The notes: generated from the sequence alone by a model not told the origin. A stretch of 64,000 nt of DNA from Kitasatospora albolonga (GCA_002082585.1 CP020563.1:7248001-7312000), one strand, 5' to 3'; shown: positions 53,464-62,844, counted from the first letter of the stretch. A program made the numbers and translations.

Positions 53464-54572
53464 CCGCGACCCGCGCCCCCGAGGCCCCCGTCGAGACGGC
53501 CGAGGACGCCGTCTTCTCCGTACGCGACCTCTGGAAGGTCTTCGGCCCCAAGGCCGACCGCATCCCCGGCAGCGAGTACGCCGCACTCCCGCCCGCCGAA
53601 CTGCGCGAGGCCACCGGCTGCACCGCCGCCGTCCGCGATGTCTCCTTCGACGTCCGCAAGGGCGAGGTCTTCGTCGTCATGGGCCTGTCGGGCTCCGGCA
53701 AGTCGACCCTCGTACGCTGTCTGACCCGGCTCATCGAGCCCACCAGCGGCACCCTCGCCATCGACGGCGAGGACGTCCTCGCGATGGACCGCGCCCGGCT
53801 GCGCGAACTCCGCCGCCACCGCACCGCGATGGTCTTCCAGCACTTCGGACTGCTCCCGCACCGCACGGTGTTGGACAACATCGCCTACGGCCTGGAGATC
53901 CAGGGGATCGGCAAGGCCGAACGCCGCGCCAAGGCCGCCGAGTTGGTGGAGAAGGTCGGCCTCGCCGGTCTGGAGGACCGCCGTCCGTCCCAGCTCTCCG
54001 GCGGCCAGCAGCAGCGTGTCGGGCTGGCCCGCGCGCTCGCCGTCGACCCCTCCGTCCTCCTCTTCGACGAGCCGTTCAGCGCGCTGGACCCGCTGATCCG
54101 CCGCGAGATGCAGGACGAGGTGGTCCGGCTGCATTGCGAGGAGGGCCGCACCATGGTCTTCATCACCCACGACCTCAGCGAGGCGCTGCGCCTGGGCACC
54201 CGGATCGCCCTCATGCGCGACGGCGGCATCGTCCAGCTCGGCACGCCCGAGGAGATCGTGGGCTCGCCCGCCGACGACTACGTCACCGAGTTCGTCCGGG
54301 ACGTGCCGCGCGAGCAGGTCCTCACCGTCGCCACCGCCATGCGCCCCGCGCTCGCCGGGGAGAGCGAGCGCGGCCCGGCCGTACGCCCCGACGCCACGGT
54401 CTCCGAGGCCATCGAGGCGGTCTCCCGCTCCGGCGACCCCGCCGCCCGGGTGATGGACGGCGGCCGGCTCGTCGGCGTCGTGGACCACGCGTGCCTGCTG
54501 GACGTGGTGGCCGGAACATCCGCGGCGGACGGCCCCGCAGCACCCGACGGCCCCCGCGAGGTGACCGTCTGA
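53460..54572 (+). CDS. proV: glycine betaine/proline ABC transporter ATP-binding protein
   Basis: A 370-residue ProV-type ATPase of the osmoprotectant importer class. Walker A is [14 protein letters not shown]-loop [12 protein letters not shown], signature [15 protein letters not shown] and Walker [20 protein letters not shown]. The N-terminus [10 protein letters not shown] is specific to glycine-betaine ATPases. The C-terminal ~100 residues form a reduced CBS-like region. Overlap with both neighbours (4 nt and 1 nt) shows strong coupling. Confidence 0.95.
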   Translation: MTATRAPEAPVETAEDAVFSVRDLWKVFGPKADRIPGSEYAALPPAELREATGCTAAVRDVSFDVRKGEVFVVMGLSGSGKSTLVRCLTRLIEPTSGTLAIDGEDVLAMDRARLRELRRHRTAMVFQHFGLLPHRTVLDNIAYGLEIQGIGKAERRAKAAELVEKVGLAGLEDRRPSQLSGGQQQRVGLARALAVDPSVLLFDEPFSALDPLIRREMQDEVVRLHCEEGRTMVFITHDLSEALRLGTRIALMRDGGIVQLGTPEEIVGSPADDYVTEFVRDVPREQVLTVATAMRPALAGESERGPAVRPDATVSEAIEAVSRSGDPAARVMDGGRLVGVVDHACLLDVVAGTSAADGPAAPDGPREVTV

Positions 54573-56557
54573 TGGCCACCGCACAGGCCACCCCGGTCCG
54601 CCCCGCCCGGCCGGGCACGGGCCGGGGGCCGCTGGCCGCCCTGCGCGAACGCCCGGCCGCCGGAAAGCTCCTGCTCCTCGCGCTCGCCGCCGTACTCCTC
54701 GTCCCCCTCGCGCACAGCCGCTGGGGCGGCGGCATCTGGCCCGACGCGCTCACCGCCGACCTGTCCGGGCCGCTCGGCAGCGTCACCGACTGGATCGTCT
54801 CCAACCGGGACAGCCACCCGCTCTTCCTCTACTTCTTCGGCCACATCAGCAACGCCGTCGTGCTCTCCGTGCGCGGCGTCTACCTGGTGCTCCTGGCCCT
54901 CGGCTGGGCCGGGGTCACCGTGCTCGCCGCCGCCGTCGCCTGGCGGGTCGCCGGTATCAGGCTCGCGCTCACCGCCGCCGCCTCCTTCCTGGCCTGCGGA
55001 CTGCTCGGCATGTGGGTGCCGACCATGCAGACGCTCGCGCTCATGGTCGTCGCCGTCTTGGCCTCCGTCGTCCTCGGCCTCCTCCTCGGCCTGGCCGCCG
55101 GACTCTCCGACCGCACGTTCCGCGTGCTGCGCCCGGTGCTCGACACCATGCAGGTGCTGCCCGCCTTCGCCTATCTGCTGCCCGTGGTGCTGGTCTTCGG
55201 CATCGGCGTGCCCGGAGCGGTCCTCGCCACCGTCGTGTACGCGGCTCCGCCGATGGCCCGGCTCACCGCGCTCGGCCTGCGCGGCGCGGACGGCGGGGTC
55301 ATGGAGGCCGTCACCTCGCTCGGCGCGACCGGACGGCAGCGGCTGCTCACCGCCCGGCTCCCGCTGGCCCGAAAGGAGCTGCTGCTCGGCCTCAACCAGA
55401 CCATCATGATGGCGCTCTCCATGGCCGTCATCGCGTCCGTGATCGGCGCGGGCGGCCTCGGCGACCGGGTCTACCAGGCGCTCTCCGCCGTCGACGTGGG
55501 CGCCGCCCTCGCCGCGGGCATCCCGATCGTGCTGCTGGCCGTCGTCCTGGACCGTACGACGGAGGCGGCGGGCCGTCGCATCGGCACCGAACCCACCGGC
55601 CCGGCCCTCCTGCGCGGGTGGCGCGGCTGGGGCCTGGCCGCCCTGGTCGCCGCCGCCGTCGCGTTCGCCGGACGCCTCACCGACGGCCGCGTCTGGCCCG
55701 ACGACCTCACCGTGGCCATCGCCGGACCGGTGAACACCGCCAAGGACTGGATGGTCGACCACCTCTACACCGGGGTCCCCGTCGTCGGCGGCACCGCCGA
55801 CCTGGCCTCCCACTTCACCGGCGGCGTCCTCAACCCGCTGCGCAGCGGACTCACCGGGCTGCCCTGGTGGTCGGTGCTGCTCATCGTCGCCGCCCTCGCC
55901 TGGACCATCGGCACCTGGCGCACCGCCGCCACCGCCGTGCTCGCGATGGCCGCGATCGGCGTCCTCGGCGTCTGGGAACCGTCGATGGACACCCTCAGCC
56001 AGGTGATCGCCGCCGTGGCGGTCACCCTGGTCCTCGGCTTCTCCATCGCGATCGGCGCCGCGCGCAGCGAGCGACTGGAGAAGCTGCTGCGACCGGTCCT
56101 GGACGTCTTCCAGACCATGCCGCAGTTCGTCTACCTGATCCCCGTCGTCGCCCTCTTCGGCGTCGGCCGCGCCCCCGCCGCCGCGGCGGCCGTCGTCTAC
56201 GCGCTGCCCGCCGTCGTCCGCATCACCACCCAGGGCCTGCGGGGCGTCGACCCGGCGGCACTGGAGGGCGCGCGCTCGCTCGGCGCGACCCCGGGCCAGC
56301 AACTGCGCCAGGTCCAGATCCCCCTGGCCCGGCCCTCCCTGCTGCTCGCCGTCAACCAGGCCGTCGTCCTCGTCCTCGCCGTCGTCATCATCGGCGGACT
56401 GGTCGGTTCCGGCGCACTGGGTTACGACGTCGTCTTCGGCCTCGCCCAGGGCGACCTGGCCACCGGGCTCGTCGCCGGAGCGGCGATCGTCTGCCTCGGC
56501 CTGATGCTCGACCGGGTCACCCAGCCCACCGCCCGCCGCCAGCGACAGGAGAGCTGA
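54572..56557 (+). CDS. double-length betaine ABC permease (tandem ProW fusion)
   Basis: A 661-residue membrane protein with two ProW permease units in one chain. Each half has a TM bundle preceded by a stretch like MWVPTMQTLALMVVA or VWEPSMDTLSQVIAA and a conserved loop: VMEAVTSLGATGRQRLLTARLP and ALEGARSLGATPGQQLRQVQIP (EAA-loop equivalents). The first half spans ~1-335, the second ~345-661. A normal ProW homodimer is thus replaced by a pseudo-heterodimer. The start overlaps the ATPase stop (TGATG) and the receptor starts 1 nt after its stop. Confidence 0.93.
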   Translation: MATAQATPVRPARPGTGRGPLAALRERPAAGKLLLLALAAVLLVPLAHSRWGGGIWPDALTADLSGPLGSVTDWIVSNRDSHPLFLYFFGHISNAVVLSVRGVYLVLLALGWAGVTVLAAAVAWRVAGIRLALTAAASFLACGLLGMWVPTMQTLALMVVAVLASVVLGLLLGLAAGLSDRTFRVLRPVLDTMQVLPAFAYLLPVVLVFGIGVPGAVLATVVYAAPPMARLTALGLRGADGGVMEAVTSLGATGRQRLLTARLPLARKELLLGLNQTIMMALSMAVIASVIGAGGLGDRVYQALSAVDVGAALAAGIPIVLLAVVLDRTTEAAGRRIGTEPTGPALLRGWRGWGLAALVAAAVAFAGRLTDGRVWPDDLTVAIAGPVNTAKDWMVDHLYTGVPVVGGTADLASHFTGGVLNPLRSGLTGLPWWSVLLIVAALAWTIGTWRTAATAVLAMAAIGVLGVWEPSMDTLSQVIAAVAVTLVLGFSIAIGAARSERLEKLLRPVLDVFQTMPQFVYLIPVVALFGVGRAPAAAAAVVYALPAVVRITTQGLRGVDPAALEGARSLGATPGQQLRQVQIPLARPSLLLAVNQAVVLVLAVVIIGGLVGSGALGYDVVFGLAQGDLATGLVAGAAIVCLGLMLDRVTQPTARRQRQES

Positions 56558-56558
56558 G

Positions 56559-57527
56559 ATGAACCGCTCCCGAACCCGCCTGCTCGTGGCGCTCGCCTCG
56601 GCCACCGCCCTGCTCACCACGGCGGGCTGCGGCGCCGCCGACATGACCCGGCAGGCATCCCCGTTCGCCGCCCCCGCCGGGGTCAAGACGGTCACCCTCT
56701 CCGTCCAGTCCTGGGTCGGCGCCCAGGCGAACGTGGCCGTGGCCGAGCAGCTCCTCAAGGAGGAGCTCGGCTACCGCGTCGACCTCGTGCAGACCGACGA
56801 GGTCCCCGCCTGGGACGCCCTCAGCCAGGGCCGCGTGGACGCGATCCTGGAGGACTGGGGCCACCCGGACCAGGAGAAGCTGTACGTCGAGGAGAAGAAG
56901 ACCATCGTCCGGGGCGGCGACCTCGGGGTGACCGGCCACATCGGCTGGTACGTCCCCAAGTACTGGGCCGACAAGAACCCGGACGTCACGGACTGGAAGA
57001 ACCTCAACAAGTACGCGAAGGAACTGCGGACCGCCGAGAGCGGCGGCAAGGGCCAGCTGATGGACGGCTCGCCCTCCTACGTCACCAACGACGTGGCCCT
57101 GGTGAAGAACCTGGACCTGGACTACAAGGTGGTCTTCGCCGGTTCCGAGGCGGCCCAGATCACCCAGATCCAGCAGTTCGCCAAGGAGAAGAAGCCCTTC
57201 CTCAGCTACTGGTACCAGCCGCAGTGGCTGTTCAACGAGGTGCCCATGGTCGAGGTGAAGCTCCCCGAGTACACCGAGGAGTGCGCGGCCAAGGCTCCCG
57301 AGGACATCGACTGCGCCTACCCGACGACACCGCTGCAGAAGTTCCTCAACGCCGACTTCGTCGAGCGCGGCGGGGACGCGGCCGACTTCCTGAAGAAGTT
57401 CCACTGGTCGGAGCAGGACCAGAACGAGGTCTCCGAGATGATCGCCTCGCAGCGGCTGTCGCCCGAGGAGGCGGCGAAGCGGTGGATCGACCGCCACCCG
57501 GACGTCTGGAAGAAGTGGCTGGAGTAG
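56559..57527 (+). CDS. proX: glycine betaine ABC transporter substrate-binding lipoprotein
   Basis: A 322-residue OpuAC-type receptor. The signal peptide ends in the lipobox LTTAGC with C24 as lipid anchor. The mature part begins KTVTLSVQSWVGAQANVAVAE and contains Trp/Tyr-rich segments (ILEDWGHPDQEK, HIGWYVPKYWAD, FLSYWYQPQWLF) of the aromatic cage that holds the trimethylammonium group. It is the last gene of the operon and is followed by a strong hairpin. Confidence 0.94.
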   Translation: MNRSRTRLLVALASATALLTTAGCGAADMTRQASPFAAPAGVKTVTLSVQSWVGAQANVAVAEQLLKEELGYRVDLVQTDEVPAWDALSQGRVDAILEDWGHPDQEKLYVEEKKTIVRGGDLGVTGHIGWYVPKYWADKNPDVTDWKNLNKYAKELRTAESGGKGQLMDGSPSYVTNDVALVKNLDLDYKVVFAGSEAAQITQIQQFAKEKKPFLSYWYQPQWLFNEVPMVEVKLPEYTEECAAKAPEDIDCAYPTTPLQKFLNADFVERGGDAADFLKKFHWSEQDQNEVSEMIASQRLSPEEAAKRWIDRHPDVWKKWLE

Positions 57528-57538
57528 AAGCCTCACCC

Positions 57539-57582
57539 CTGCTGTCCGCCGCCCCGGATCATCCGGTGGCGGCGGACAGCAG
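57539..57582. terminator. 15-bp stem bidirectional terminator after betaine operon
   Basis: CTGCTGTCCGCCGCC and GGCGGCGGACAGCAG pair perfectly; the 14-nt loop contains CCGGATCATCCGG, itself palindromic. It lies 11 nt after the receptor stop and overlaps the end of the convergent DsbA-like gene. Confidence 0.85.
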
Positions 57583-58260
57583 CAGGTCCTCGTACACGGT
57601 CGGGTCGTCGGAGCGGACGACCGGCCAGCCGATGCCGTACGCACCTTCCCAGCGCACCTCGATCCCCGGGTTGGCGTGGTCGGAGCCGTCGGGCAGGAAG
57701 AGGTGCGGGGAGCAGGTGATGCGGTCGGTGGCCGAGAGAGCGGCCTGGTCGGCCAGCGCGCGCCGGGCCCGCCCGTCGTCCAGCGCCTCGCTGAGCGCGC
57801 CGACGTCCACCGCCCCGGTGTCCCGGGCTACGTCCAGGATGACCTTGCGGTGGCTGATGCAACGTGACTCGGCCCAGAACGCCCGGCGCAGCCCGAGGTC
57901 GAGCTGTTCGGAGGCGTGGAGGCTCTGCTCCTTGGCGGCGAGGACGGCCTCCAGGGCGGGCAGGGTCGTGGAGGGGTAGAGCCAGTCCTTGGCCTGCCAC
58001 AGCTGCCAGCCCGCGCCCGGCTCCAGGGAACCCATCCGGGCGGCCTCGCTGTCCGTGCCGGGGCGGGGGCTGGGCGCGTCGTTGAGCAGTTCCAGCGGGA
58101 AGGCGCGCAGGTCGAAGGAGACCCGGCGCTCCAGTCCCAGCCGGGTGCGGGTGGCGTGCAGCCGGTGGATCGCGATGTGCGCGAAGGAACACCAGATGTC
58201 GGAGTGGACGGTGATGACTCCGCGCGGCGGGGCCGGGCAGGTGGCGGTCGGGACAGACAT
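57559..58260 (-). CDS. DsbA-family (FrnE/HCCA isomerase-like) protein
   Basis: A 233-residue thioredoxin-fold protein. The active-site region is VHSDIWCSFAHIAIHRL, with a single Cys rather than CxxC, as in 2-hydroxychromene-2-carboxylate-isomerase-type or glutathione-transferase-kappa-like members. CSPHLFLPDGSD is the conserved cis-Pro-like loop. ATG 58260 follows CAGGAG at 7 nt. Cytosolic; function is uncertain. The MBL-fold gene upstream (48 nt) is probably in the same operon. Confidence 0.82.
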   Translation of the reverse strand: MSVPTATCPAPPRGVITVHSDIWCSFAHIAIHRLHATRTRLGLERRVSFDLRAFPLELLNDAPSPRPGTDSEAARMGSLEPGAGWQLWQAKDWLYPSTTLPALEAVLAAKEQSLHASEQLDLGLRRAFWAESRCISHRKVILDVARDTGAVDVGALSEALDDGRARRALADQAALSATDRITCSPHLFLPDGSDHANPGIEVRWEGAYGIGWPVVRSDDPTVYEDLLLSAATG

Positions 58261-58307
58261 GACGAACTCCTGAGGGGGATGCGACGGTCCGGAGGTGCGG
58301 CCGTGGG

Positions 58308-59114
58308 TCACCGCCGCCCGGCGGCGGCCTCGTGGGTGTCCAGGGCCGCCTCCAGGTCGAGGTCGGCGCCGGGCAGCCAGGCGGGCAGGGTGGGGATGCG
58401 GGCCATCGCGGTGAAGAGCGGCTCCACGGCCCGGCCCCGGACGGTGGGCCCGTGGGCGCTGAGCAGCCGCTCGGGGCGCAGCCGCGCCAGCTCGCGTACC
58501 GAGGCGGTGAACTTCGCCTCGTCGACCAGCGCGGTCCAGGGGGCTATCGCCCGGTTGAGGACGTCGAAACCGTCGAAGAACTCATCCTCGGCCAGCTCGG
58601 TGAAATCCTCCGCGGTCTCCGGGAGTACGGCTCCGAAACTGTCGGAGCTGTAGAGCGTCCCGTCCGCGTGGTCGAACACGGCGAGGGTCCCCGGCGCGTC
58701 GAAGGTGGGCGGCCGGTGGAAACTCAGTTCGCGGTCGCCGAGCTTGATCCGGCTTCCCGGATCGGCTGTCACCACGCGTTCCGGAGGGATGGCGAACTCT
58801 TCGGAGATCCGGGTGAGGGACAGGGCGTTGGTGATGACTTTCGCCCGGGGCGCCGCTTCGAGGATCGGGAGCAGCGCGCCGGTGTGGTCGCGGTCGTCGT
58901 GGGTGATGACGACCCAGCGCAGATCGGCGGGGTCGATCAGAGACCAGAGCGCCGCCAGGAACCCCTCCCGGTCGACGGGCATGCCGGTGTCGATGAGCAG
59001 CGGCTGCCCGTCCCGGATCAGGAAGGCGTTGACCGGCTGGTCGCCGAGGCCGGGTATGGGCAGGGCCGAGGGAAGGACCTGGATGTCCGGCCCGGCGGTG
59101 TAGGACGGCTTCAT
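58308..59114 (-). CDS. MBL-fold metallohydrolase
   Basis: A 268-residue metallo-beta-lactamase-fold protein. The metal motif is ITHDDRDHTGALLP, a HxxxDH form in which the second His of HxHxDH is replaced by Asp. Later ligands are in YSSDSFGAVLPE (Asp) and LLSAHGPTVRG (His). The first strand INAFLIRDGQPLLIDTGMP-like segment reads VNAFLIRDGQPLLIDTGMPV. The altered motif resembles oxygen-diiron (FprA-like) proteins. It lies 36 nt after the DMT transporter gene, so an operon is likely. Substrate unknown. Confidence 0.85.
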   Translation of the reverse strand: MKPSYTAGPDIQVLPSALPIPGLGDQPVNAFLIRDGQPLLIDTGMPVDREGFLAALWSLIDPADLRWVVITHDDRDHTGALLPILEAAPRAKVITNALSLTRISEEFAIPPERVVTADPGSRIKLGDRELSFHRPPTFDAPGTLAVFDHADGTLYSSDSFGAVLPETAEDFTELAEDEFFDGFDVLNRAIAPWTALVDEAKFTASVRELARLRPERLLSAHGPTVRGRAVEPLFTAMARIPTLPAWLPGADLDLEAALDTHEAAAGRR

Positions 59115-59150
59115 GACGTACTCCGTGGAAGGTCGGGGGCCGGACCGTTG

Positions 59151-60089
59151 TCAGGCCAGCTGGATGGTGAGCGAGCCGGCGATGAGGAGGGCGAGGCCGA
59201 TCACGCGCGGCTTGGTGAGGGCCCGCTGCGGCAGTCGGAAGAGGCCCCGGTGGTCGATCAGCGCAGAGGTGAGCTGCTGCCCGGTGACGGTGAGTGCGAT
59301 GGTGACGGCCGCGCCGATGGACGGCATGAGCAGGAAGGTGCCGGTGACATAGGCGGCGGCGCAGGCCCCGCCGAGCCAGCCCCACCACGGCATCCGCTTC
59401 AGCGGGGCGATTTTCGGCTTGCTGGTCCGCCGGGTCAGATACAGCACCAGCAGCACGACGGCGATGGTGAAGGTGGCCACCGTGAAGCTGATGACGGCGA
59501 CGGTGATCGGCTCCTTCAGCCGGTCGCGCAACTGGGCGTTGACCGCGCCCTGGACCGGCAGGACGGCGCCCGCGAGGATGCCGAGGCCCAGCCAGGCGGC
59601 CCGTCCGGCGCCGGAGGTCTTGGGGGCGCCGGCGGGGGCGGACGCCTTCTGGCCGCGGATGATCACGACGATGCCGATGAGGACGGCCACGGCGCCCAGC
59701 GCGATGCCGACGGTCAGGTCCTTGCGGGCGATGCCGAGCAGACCGAAGAGGTCCAGGGCCAGTGAGGCGAACATCTGGCCGGTGACGAAGAGCCCCACGG
59801 CGGCGAGTGCGCCCAGCCGGGGGAAGAGCAGGATGCCGCTGGTGATGTAGAGCGGGCTGGCGAGCCCGCCGAGGAGGAGCCAGGGCTCCACGTCGGGCAG
59901 CCTGCCGAGTGTGCCGAGCACGCCCGTGGCCGCCGCGAGGACCAGGAGCAGCCCGGTCGCCACGCCGAGCTGGATGGCCGAGGCGCCGTACGGGGTGCCG
60001 ACGGCGGAGTTGAGCTGGAGGTTCACCGAGCTCTGGACGGCCAGCAGACAGCCGACGAGCAGGGCTGCGGCGAGCAGCGCGGTGTGCAT
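59151..60089 (-). CDS. DMT-superfamily (YdcZ-type, duplicated) transporter
   Basis: A 312-residue protein with about ten transmembrane segments in two homologous halves. Each half starts similarly (LAVQSSVNLQLNSAVGTPYG and LPVQGAVNAQLRDRLKEPIT) and carries FVTGQMFASLALDLFGL or TVTGQQLTSALIDHRGLF, typical of tandem DUF606/YdcZ transporters. ATG 60089 follows AGGGAG by about 7 nt. It is divergent from a TetR regulator and its promoter carries two operator-like repeats. Probable exporter of a small molecule. It heads the operon with the MBL and DsbA-like genes. Confidence 0.87.
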   Translation of the reverse strand: MHTALLAAALLVGCLLAVQSSVNLQLNSAVGTPYGASAIQLGVATGLLLVLAAATGVLGTLGRLPDVEPWLLLGGLASPLYITSGILLFPRLGALAAVGLFVTGQMFASLALDLFGLLGIARKDLTVGIALGAVAVLIGIVVIIRGQKASAPAGAPKTSGAGRAAWLGLGILAGAVLPVQGAVNAQLRDRLKEPITVAVISFTVATFTIAVVLLVLYLTRRTSKPKIAPLKRMPWWGWLGGACAAAYVTGTFLLMPSIGAAVTIALTVTGQQLTSALIDHRGLFRLPQRALTKPRVIGLALLIAGSLTIQLA

Positions 60090-60128
60090 CTGGATCTCCC
60101 TGGGGCGGGTGGCGGGGCACAGCACCAA

Positions 60129-60194
60129 CTAAATGGACGCGGTGTCCATTTAGCATGCCACGGGAGAAGTTAAACGGGCAAGGTGTCCACTTAG
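60129..60194. promoter_or_regulatory. paired TetR-type operators between DMT transporter and tetR
   Basis: Site 1 (60129-60153) is CTAAATGGAC-GCGGT-GTCCATTTAG, with perfect 10-bp arms. Site 2 (60170-60194) has the same half-site layout but is imperfect (TTAAACGGGC-AAGGT-GTCCACTTAG). Centres are 41 bp apart. They sit in the shared promoter region of both genes. Confidence 0.8.
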
Positions 60195-60218
60195 GTGGGT
60201 GTCACGTAGGGTCCTCCC

Positions 60219-60887
60219 ATGAGCGATGACGAGCAGCGTGGGCGCCGGCCCGCCTCCGTACACCGCGTCGGCGGCCCGCTGGGCGACCTCCAGGCCCCTC
60301 GGGGCGGCCCGGTCGCGCCCCGGCGGCGGGCCGACGCCGTCCGCAACCGGGCACAGATCCTGGCCGCCGCGGAGCGGCTGTTCGGCGAACAGGACCCGCG
60401 TACGGTCACCATGGACCGCATCGCGAAGGCCGCGGGCGTCGGCCGGGCCACGCTCTACCGGAGCTTTCCCGACCCGCCGTCGGTCGCGGTGGCCCTGCTC
60501 GACGAGCACGAACGCCTGCTCCAGGAACAGCTCGTCCACGGGCCGCCGCCGCTGGGGCCCGGCGCCCCCGCCGCCGAACGGCTCTCCGCGTTCTACCTCG
60601 CGATGCTCGACCTCCTGGAGCGCCATCTGCCCCTGGCGCTCGGCGCGGAGGTGGGCCCCGACCGGTACACCACCGGTGCGTACGGATTCTGGCGCGTGCA
60701 CGTCCGCACGCTGCTCGTCGATGCCGGCGTCCCGGACCCGGACGCCGCCGTCGACATCGCCCTCGCCCCGCTGGCGCCCGAGCTCTATCGGTTCCAGCGC
60801 CACGAACTGGGGATCTCCCGGGACCGGATCGGGGCGTCCCTGACAAGCCTGGCCCGCCGCCTCCTGGCACCCCCGCCCACCGGCTGA
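60219..60887 (+). CDS. TetR-family transcriptional regulator
   Basis: A 222-residue repressor. The helix-turn-helix is at residues ~45-90: RNRAQILAAAERLFGEQDPR, then MDRIAKAAGVGRATLYRSF. The C-terminal ~130 residues form the ligand domain. The N-terminus is longer than usual, with a basic, disordered ~35-residue tail. A TAGGGT hexamer is 6 nt before the ATG and no ribosome site is seen, so it may be leaderless. The two operators next to its promoter indicate control of itself and the DMT exporter. Confidence 0.92.
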   Translation: MSDDEQRGRRPASVHRVGGPLGDLQAPRGGPVAPRRRADAVRNRAQILAAAERLFGEQDPRTVTMDRIAKAAGVGRATLYRSFPDPPSVAVALLDEHERLLQEQLVHGPPPLGPGAPAAERLSAFYLAMLDLLERHLPLALGAEVGPDRYTTGAYGFWRVHVRTLLVDAGVPDPDAAVDIALAPLAPELYRFQRHELGISRDRIGASLTSLARRLLAPPPTG

Positions 60888-61010
60888 CCCCGGCGGCGGG
60901 CGGGGGCGTCGGAAGGCGCGGACTTCACATGCGGCCGGGACCGGGGCGCCGCATCGGATCTGGGCCGTCGGGTGCCCTGCCGATGGCCCGAGGGCGGCCG
61001 GGGAGGGGTT

Positions 61011-62408
61011 TCAGGCCGAGACCGAGGCCGACGGGGCGGCTCGTCGCGTCCGTACGGTGGCCATCACGTCCCGGTCCGGCTGGAGCGTCAGACTCGGTAC
61101 GGGCTCGATGACGCCCGGCTCGACGTCCAGCTCGAAGCGGCGGGCCAGCACGGCCAGGACGAGTACGGACTCGACCATTGCGAACCGGGTCCCCAGGCAG
61201 ACCCGGGGCCCGCCGCCGAACGGGAACCACGCGTACTCGGCGATCTCGTCCCCGTGCTCCGCGTCCCAGCGCTCCGGGCGGAACTCCTCCGGCTCGGGGA
61301 ACCACCGCGCGTCGCGGTGCGTGGACCACTGGCTGCTCCACACCCGGGTGCCCTCCTCGATCGGCAGCCCACCGATCCGCGCCCCTTCCTTCGCCACCCC
61401 CGTGATCAGCCAGATCGTCGGATACAGCCGCAGGGTCTCCTTCACCACGGCCTGGGTGTAGGTGAGCTGGGCGTAGTCGTCGAAGCCGGGCTCCCGGTCG
61501 CCGAGCACCCGGTCCAGCTCCTCGGCGAGCGCGGCCCGCACCCGCGGATTGCGCGAGAGCAGATACCACGCCCACACCAGAGTCGAACTCGTCGTCTCAT
61601 GGCCGCCGATGTACAGGGTGACCGTCTCGTCGCGGATCTCGGCGTCGCTGAGCCGCTCCCCGCTCTCGTCGACGGCGGTGAGCAACCGGCTGAGCAGATC
61701 GGGCCGTTCGGTCTCACCGTCGCGGTGCCGGGCCACCACCCGCGCCACCTCGGCGTCGATCACGGCGGCGGCCTTCCTGATCCGCGCCCGCCCCGGGGTC
61801 GGCACCCAGTCGGGCAGCAGCGCCCCGATCCCGGCGAACTCCTTGCCGATCTCCTGCTGGGCGACATCCATCGCCCGGCCCATCGCCTCCGAGTCCGCCG
61901 GGGTGTCCACACCGAAGATGGTGCGCACCGCGATCCTCTGCGTCAGGGCCGCCATCTCCCGCTTGAGGTCGACCCGTTCACCGTCCGACCAGCTGTCCGC
62001 CAGCTCCACCGAGGAGCTCGCCATGGTGGCCGCGTACGACTTCACCTGCTTGGGCCGCACCGACGGCTGCACCAGCGACCGTTTACGCCGCCACTCCCGC
62101 CCCCGCGCCACGATGATCCCGTCTCCCATCACCGTACGGAACGCGATACCGAGCCTCGGCTGGTCGAAGGTGCGCTCCGTCTCGGTGAGCAACTCGCCTA
62201 TGCAGTCCGGGTCCGAGATGAACAGACACCGGTTGCGCCCGAACCGCCAGCGCACCATGTCCCCGTGCCCCCGCAGGAGTTCGAAGAAGGCGAGGGGGTT
62301 CTTCCCGAACTGCGGCAGGTTCCCGAGCAGCGGCAGCCCCCTGGGGCCCGGTACGGGCGCAGGGCCGTGCGAGGGGGTGCCGAGCGCCGGGCCGGTCTGC
62401 GTGGACAT
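61011..62408 (-). CDS. cytochrome P450 (bacterial class E-like)
   Basis: A 465-residue soluble P450 with a long Pro-rich start (PAPVPGPRGLPLLGNLPQFG), a style seen in CYP102-like and terpenoid-oxidising enzymes. I helix YIGGHETTSST, K helix KETLRLYPT (ExxR), PERW motif EFRPERW, and heme loop FPFGGGPRVCLGTRFAMVE with C404. ATG 62408 is preceded by a strong 20-bp inverted repeat in the leader. No redox partner or terpene synthase is adjacent. Substrate unknown. Confidence 0.9.
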   Translation of the reverse strand: MSTQTGPALGTPSHGPAPVPGPRGLPLLGNLPQFGKNPLAFFELLRGHGDMVRWRFGRNRCLFISDPDCIGELLTETERTFDQPRLGIAFRTVMGDGIIVARGREWRRKRSLVQPSVRPKQVKSYAATMASSSVELADSWSDGERVDLKREMAALTQRIAVRTIFGVDTPADSEAMGRAMDVAQQEIGKEFAGIGALLPDWVPTPGRARIRKAAAVIDAEVARVVARHRDGETERPDLLSRLLTAVDESGERLSDAEIRDETVTLYIGGHETTSSTLVWAWYLLSRNPRVRAALAEELDRVLGDREPGFDDYAQLTYTQAVVKETLRLYPTIWLITGVAKEGARIGGLPIEEGTRVWSSQWSTHRDARWFPEPEEFRPERWDAEHGDEIAEYAWFPFGGGPRVCLGTRFAMVESVLVLAVLARRFELDVEPGVIEPVPSLTLQPDRDVMATVRTRRAAPSASVSA

Positions 62409-62844
62409 CGAAGGACTCCGCTCCCTGGGGCGCGCCACGGGTGGCGCGCGATCGTTCGCGCCCCATCGAACGCGATGAGGGCGGAACCCCGCCAGGGCGT
62501 CGGACCGCCGTGGCCGGAATCCGTCATCGGCCTTGTGGGGTACGTGAGTTGTCGAGCGTAGCCGCGGGTGCCACCGGATTCGAACAAAAGGCGGCGGCAG
62601 ATTTTCCGCCGTGTGTGACAATCCCGTCATGTCGATCGATCCGCCGTCCCACCGCACCCGTGCGCTGTGGCGGCACACCGGGAGCTGGGCGGTCAGCTGA
62701 GCGTGCGGCTGGCCTGTGTGCGGCCCGGCGAGCGAAGCCCCTGTGCCGGCGAAGGCCGTCACGGGGATGCGGGTCTGGAGCCCGTACGGTCACACACTGG
62801 CCGGGTGGCAGGATCGTGCCGACGCTTCTGCACGAGGAGACACC
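62409..62844. other. 436-bp divergent intergenic region
   Basis: It contains the promoter regions of the P450 (leftward) and the DUF6882 gene (rightward). A perfect inverted repeat GCGCGCCAC-GG-GTGGCGCGC lies at 62430-62449. A 23-codon open frame (62629-62700, MSIDPPSHRTRALWRHTGSW plus AVS) has no ribosome site and is not called as a gene. No other structure is evident. Confidence 0.5.
62430..62449. promoter_or_regulatory. 20-bp inverted repeat in P450 leader
   Basis: Nine-bp perfect arms around GG, starting 22 nt upstream of the P450 ATG. It could be an operator or a leader hairpin limiting translation. Confidence 0.5.

Noticed and set aside
50113..53586. A >1,100-codon minus-strand frame opposite the betaine genes.
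   Set aside because: Low-complexity Gly/Val/Arg translation with no conserved domain; shadow of the aldehyde dehydrogenase and GMC oxidoreductase genes.
62629..62700. A 23-codon open frame upstream of the DUF6882 gene.
   Set aside because: No ribosome site or convincing promoter, and codon bias is not distinctive. Kept only as a note in the intergenic entry.
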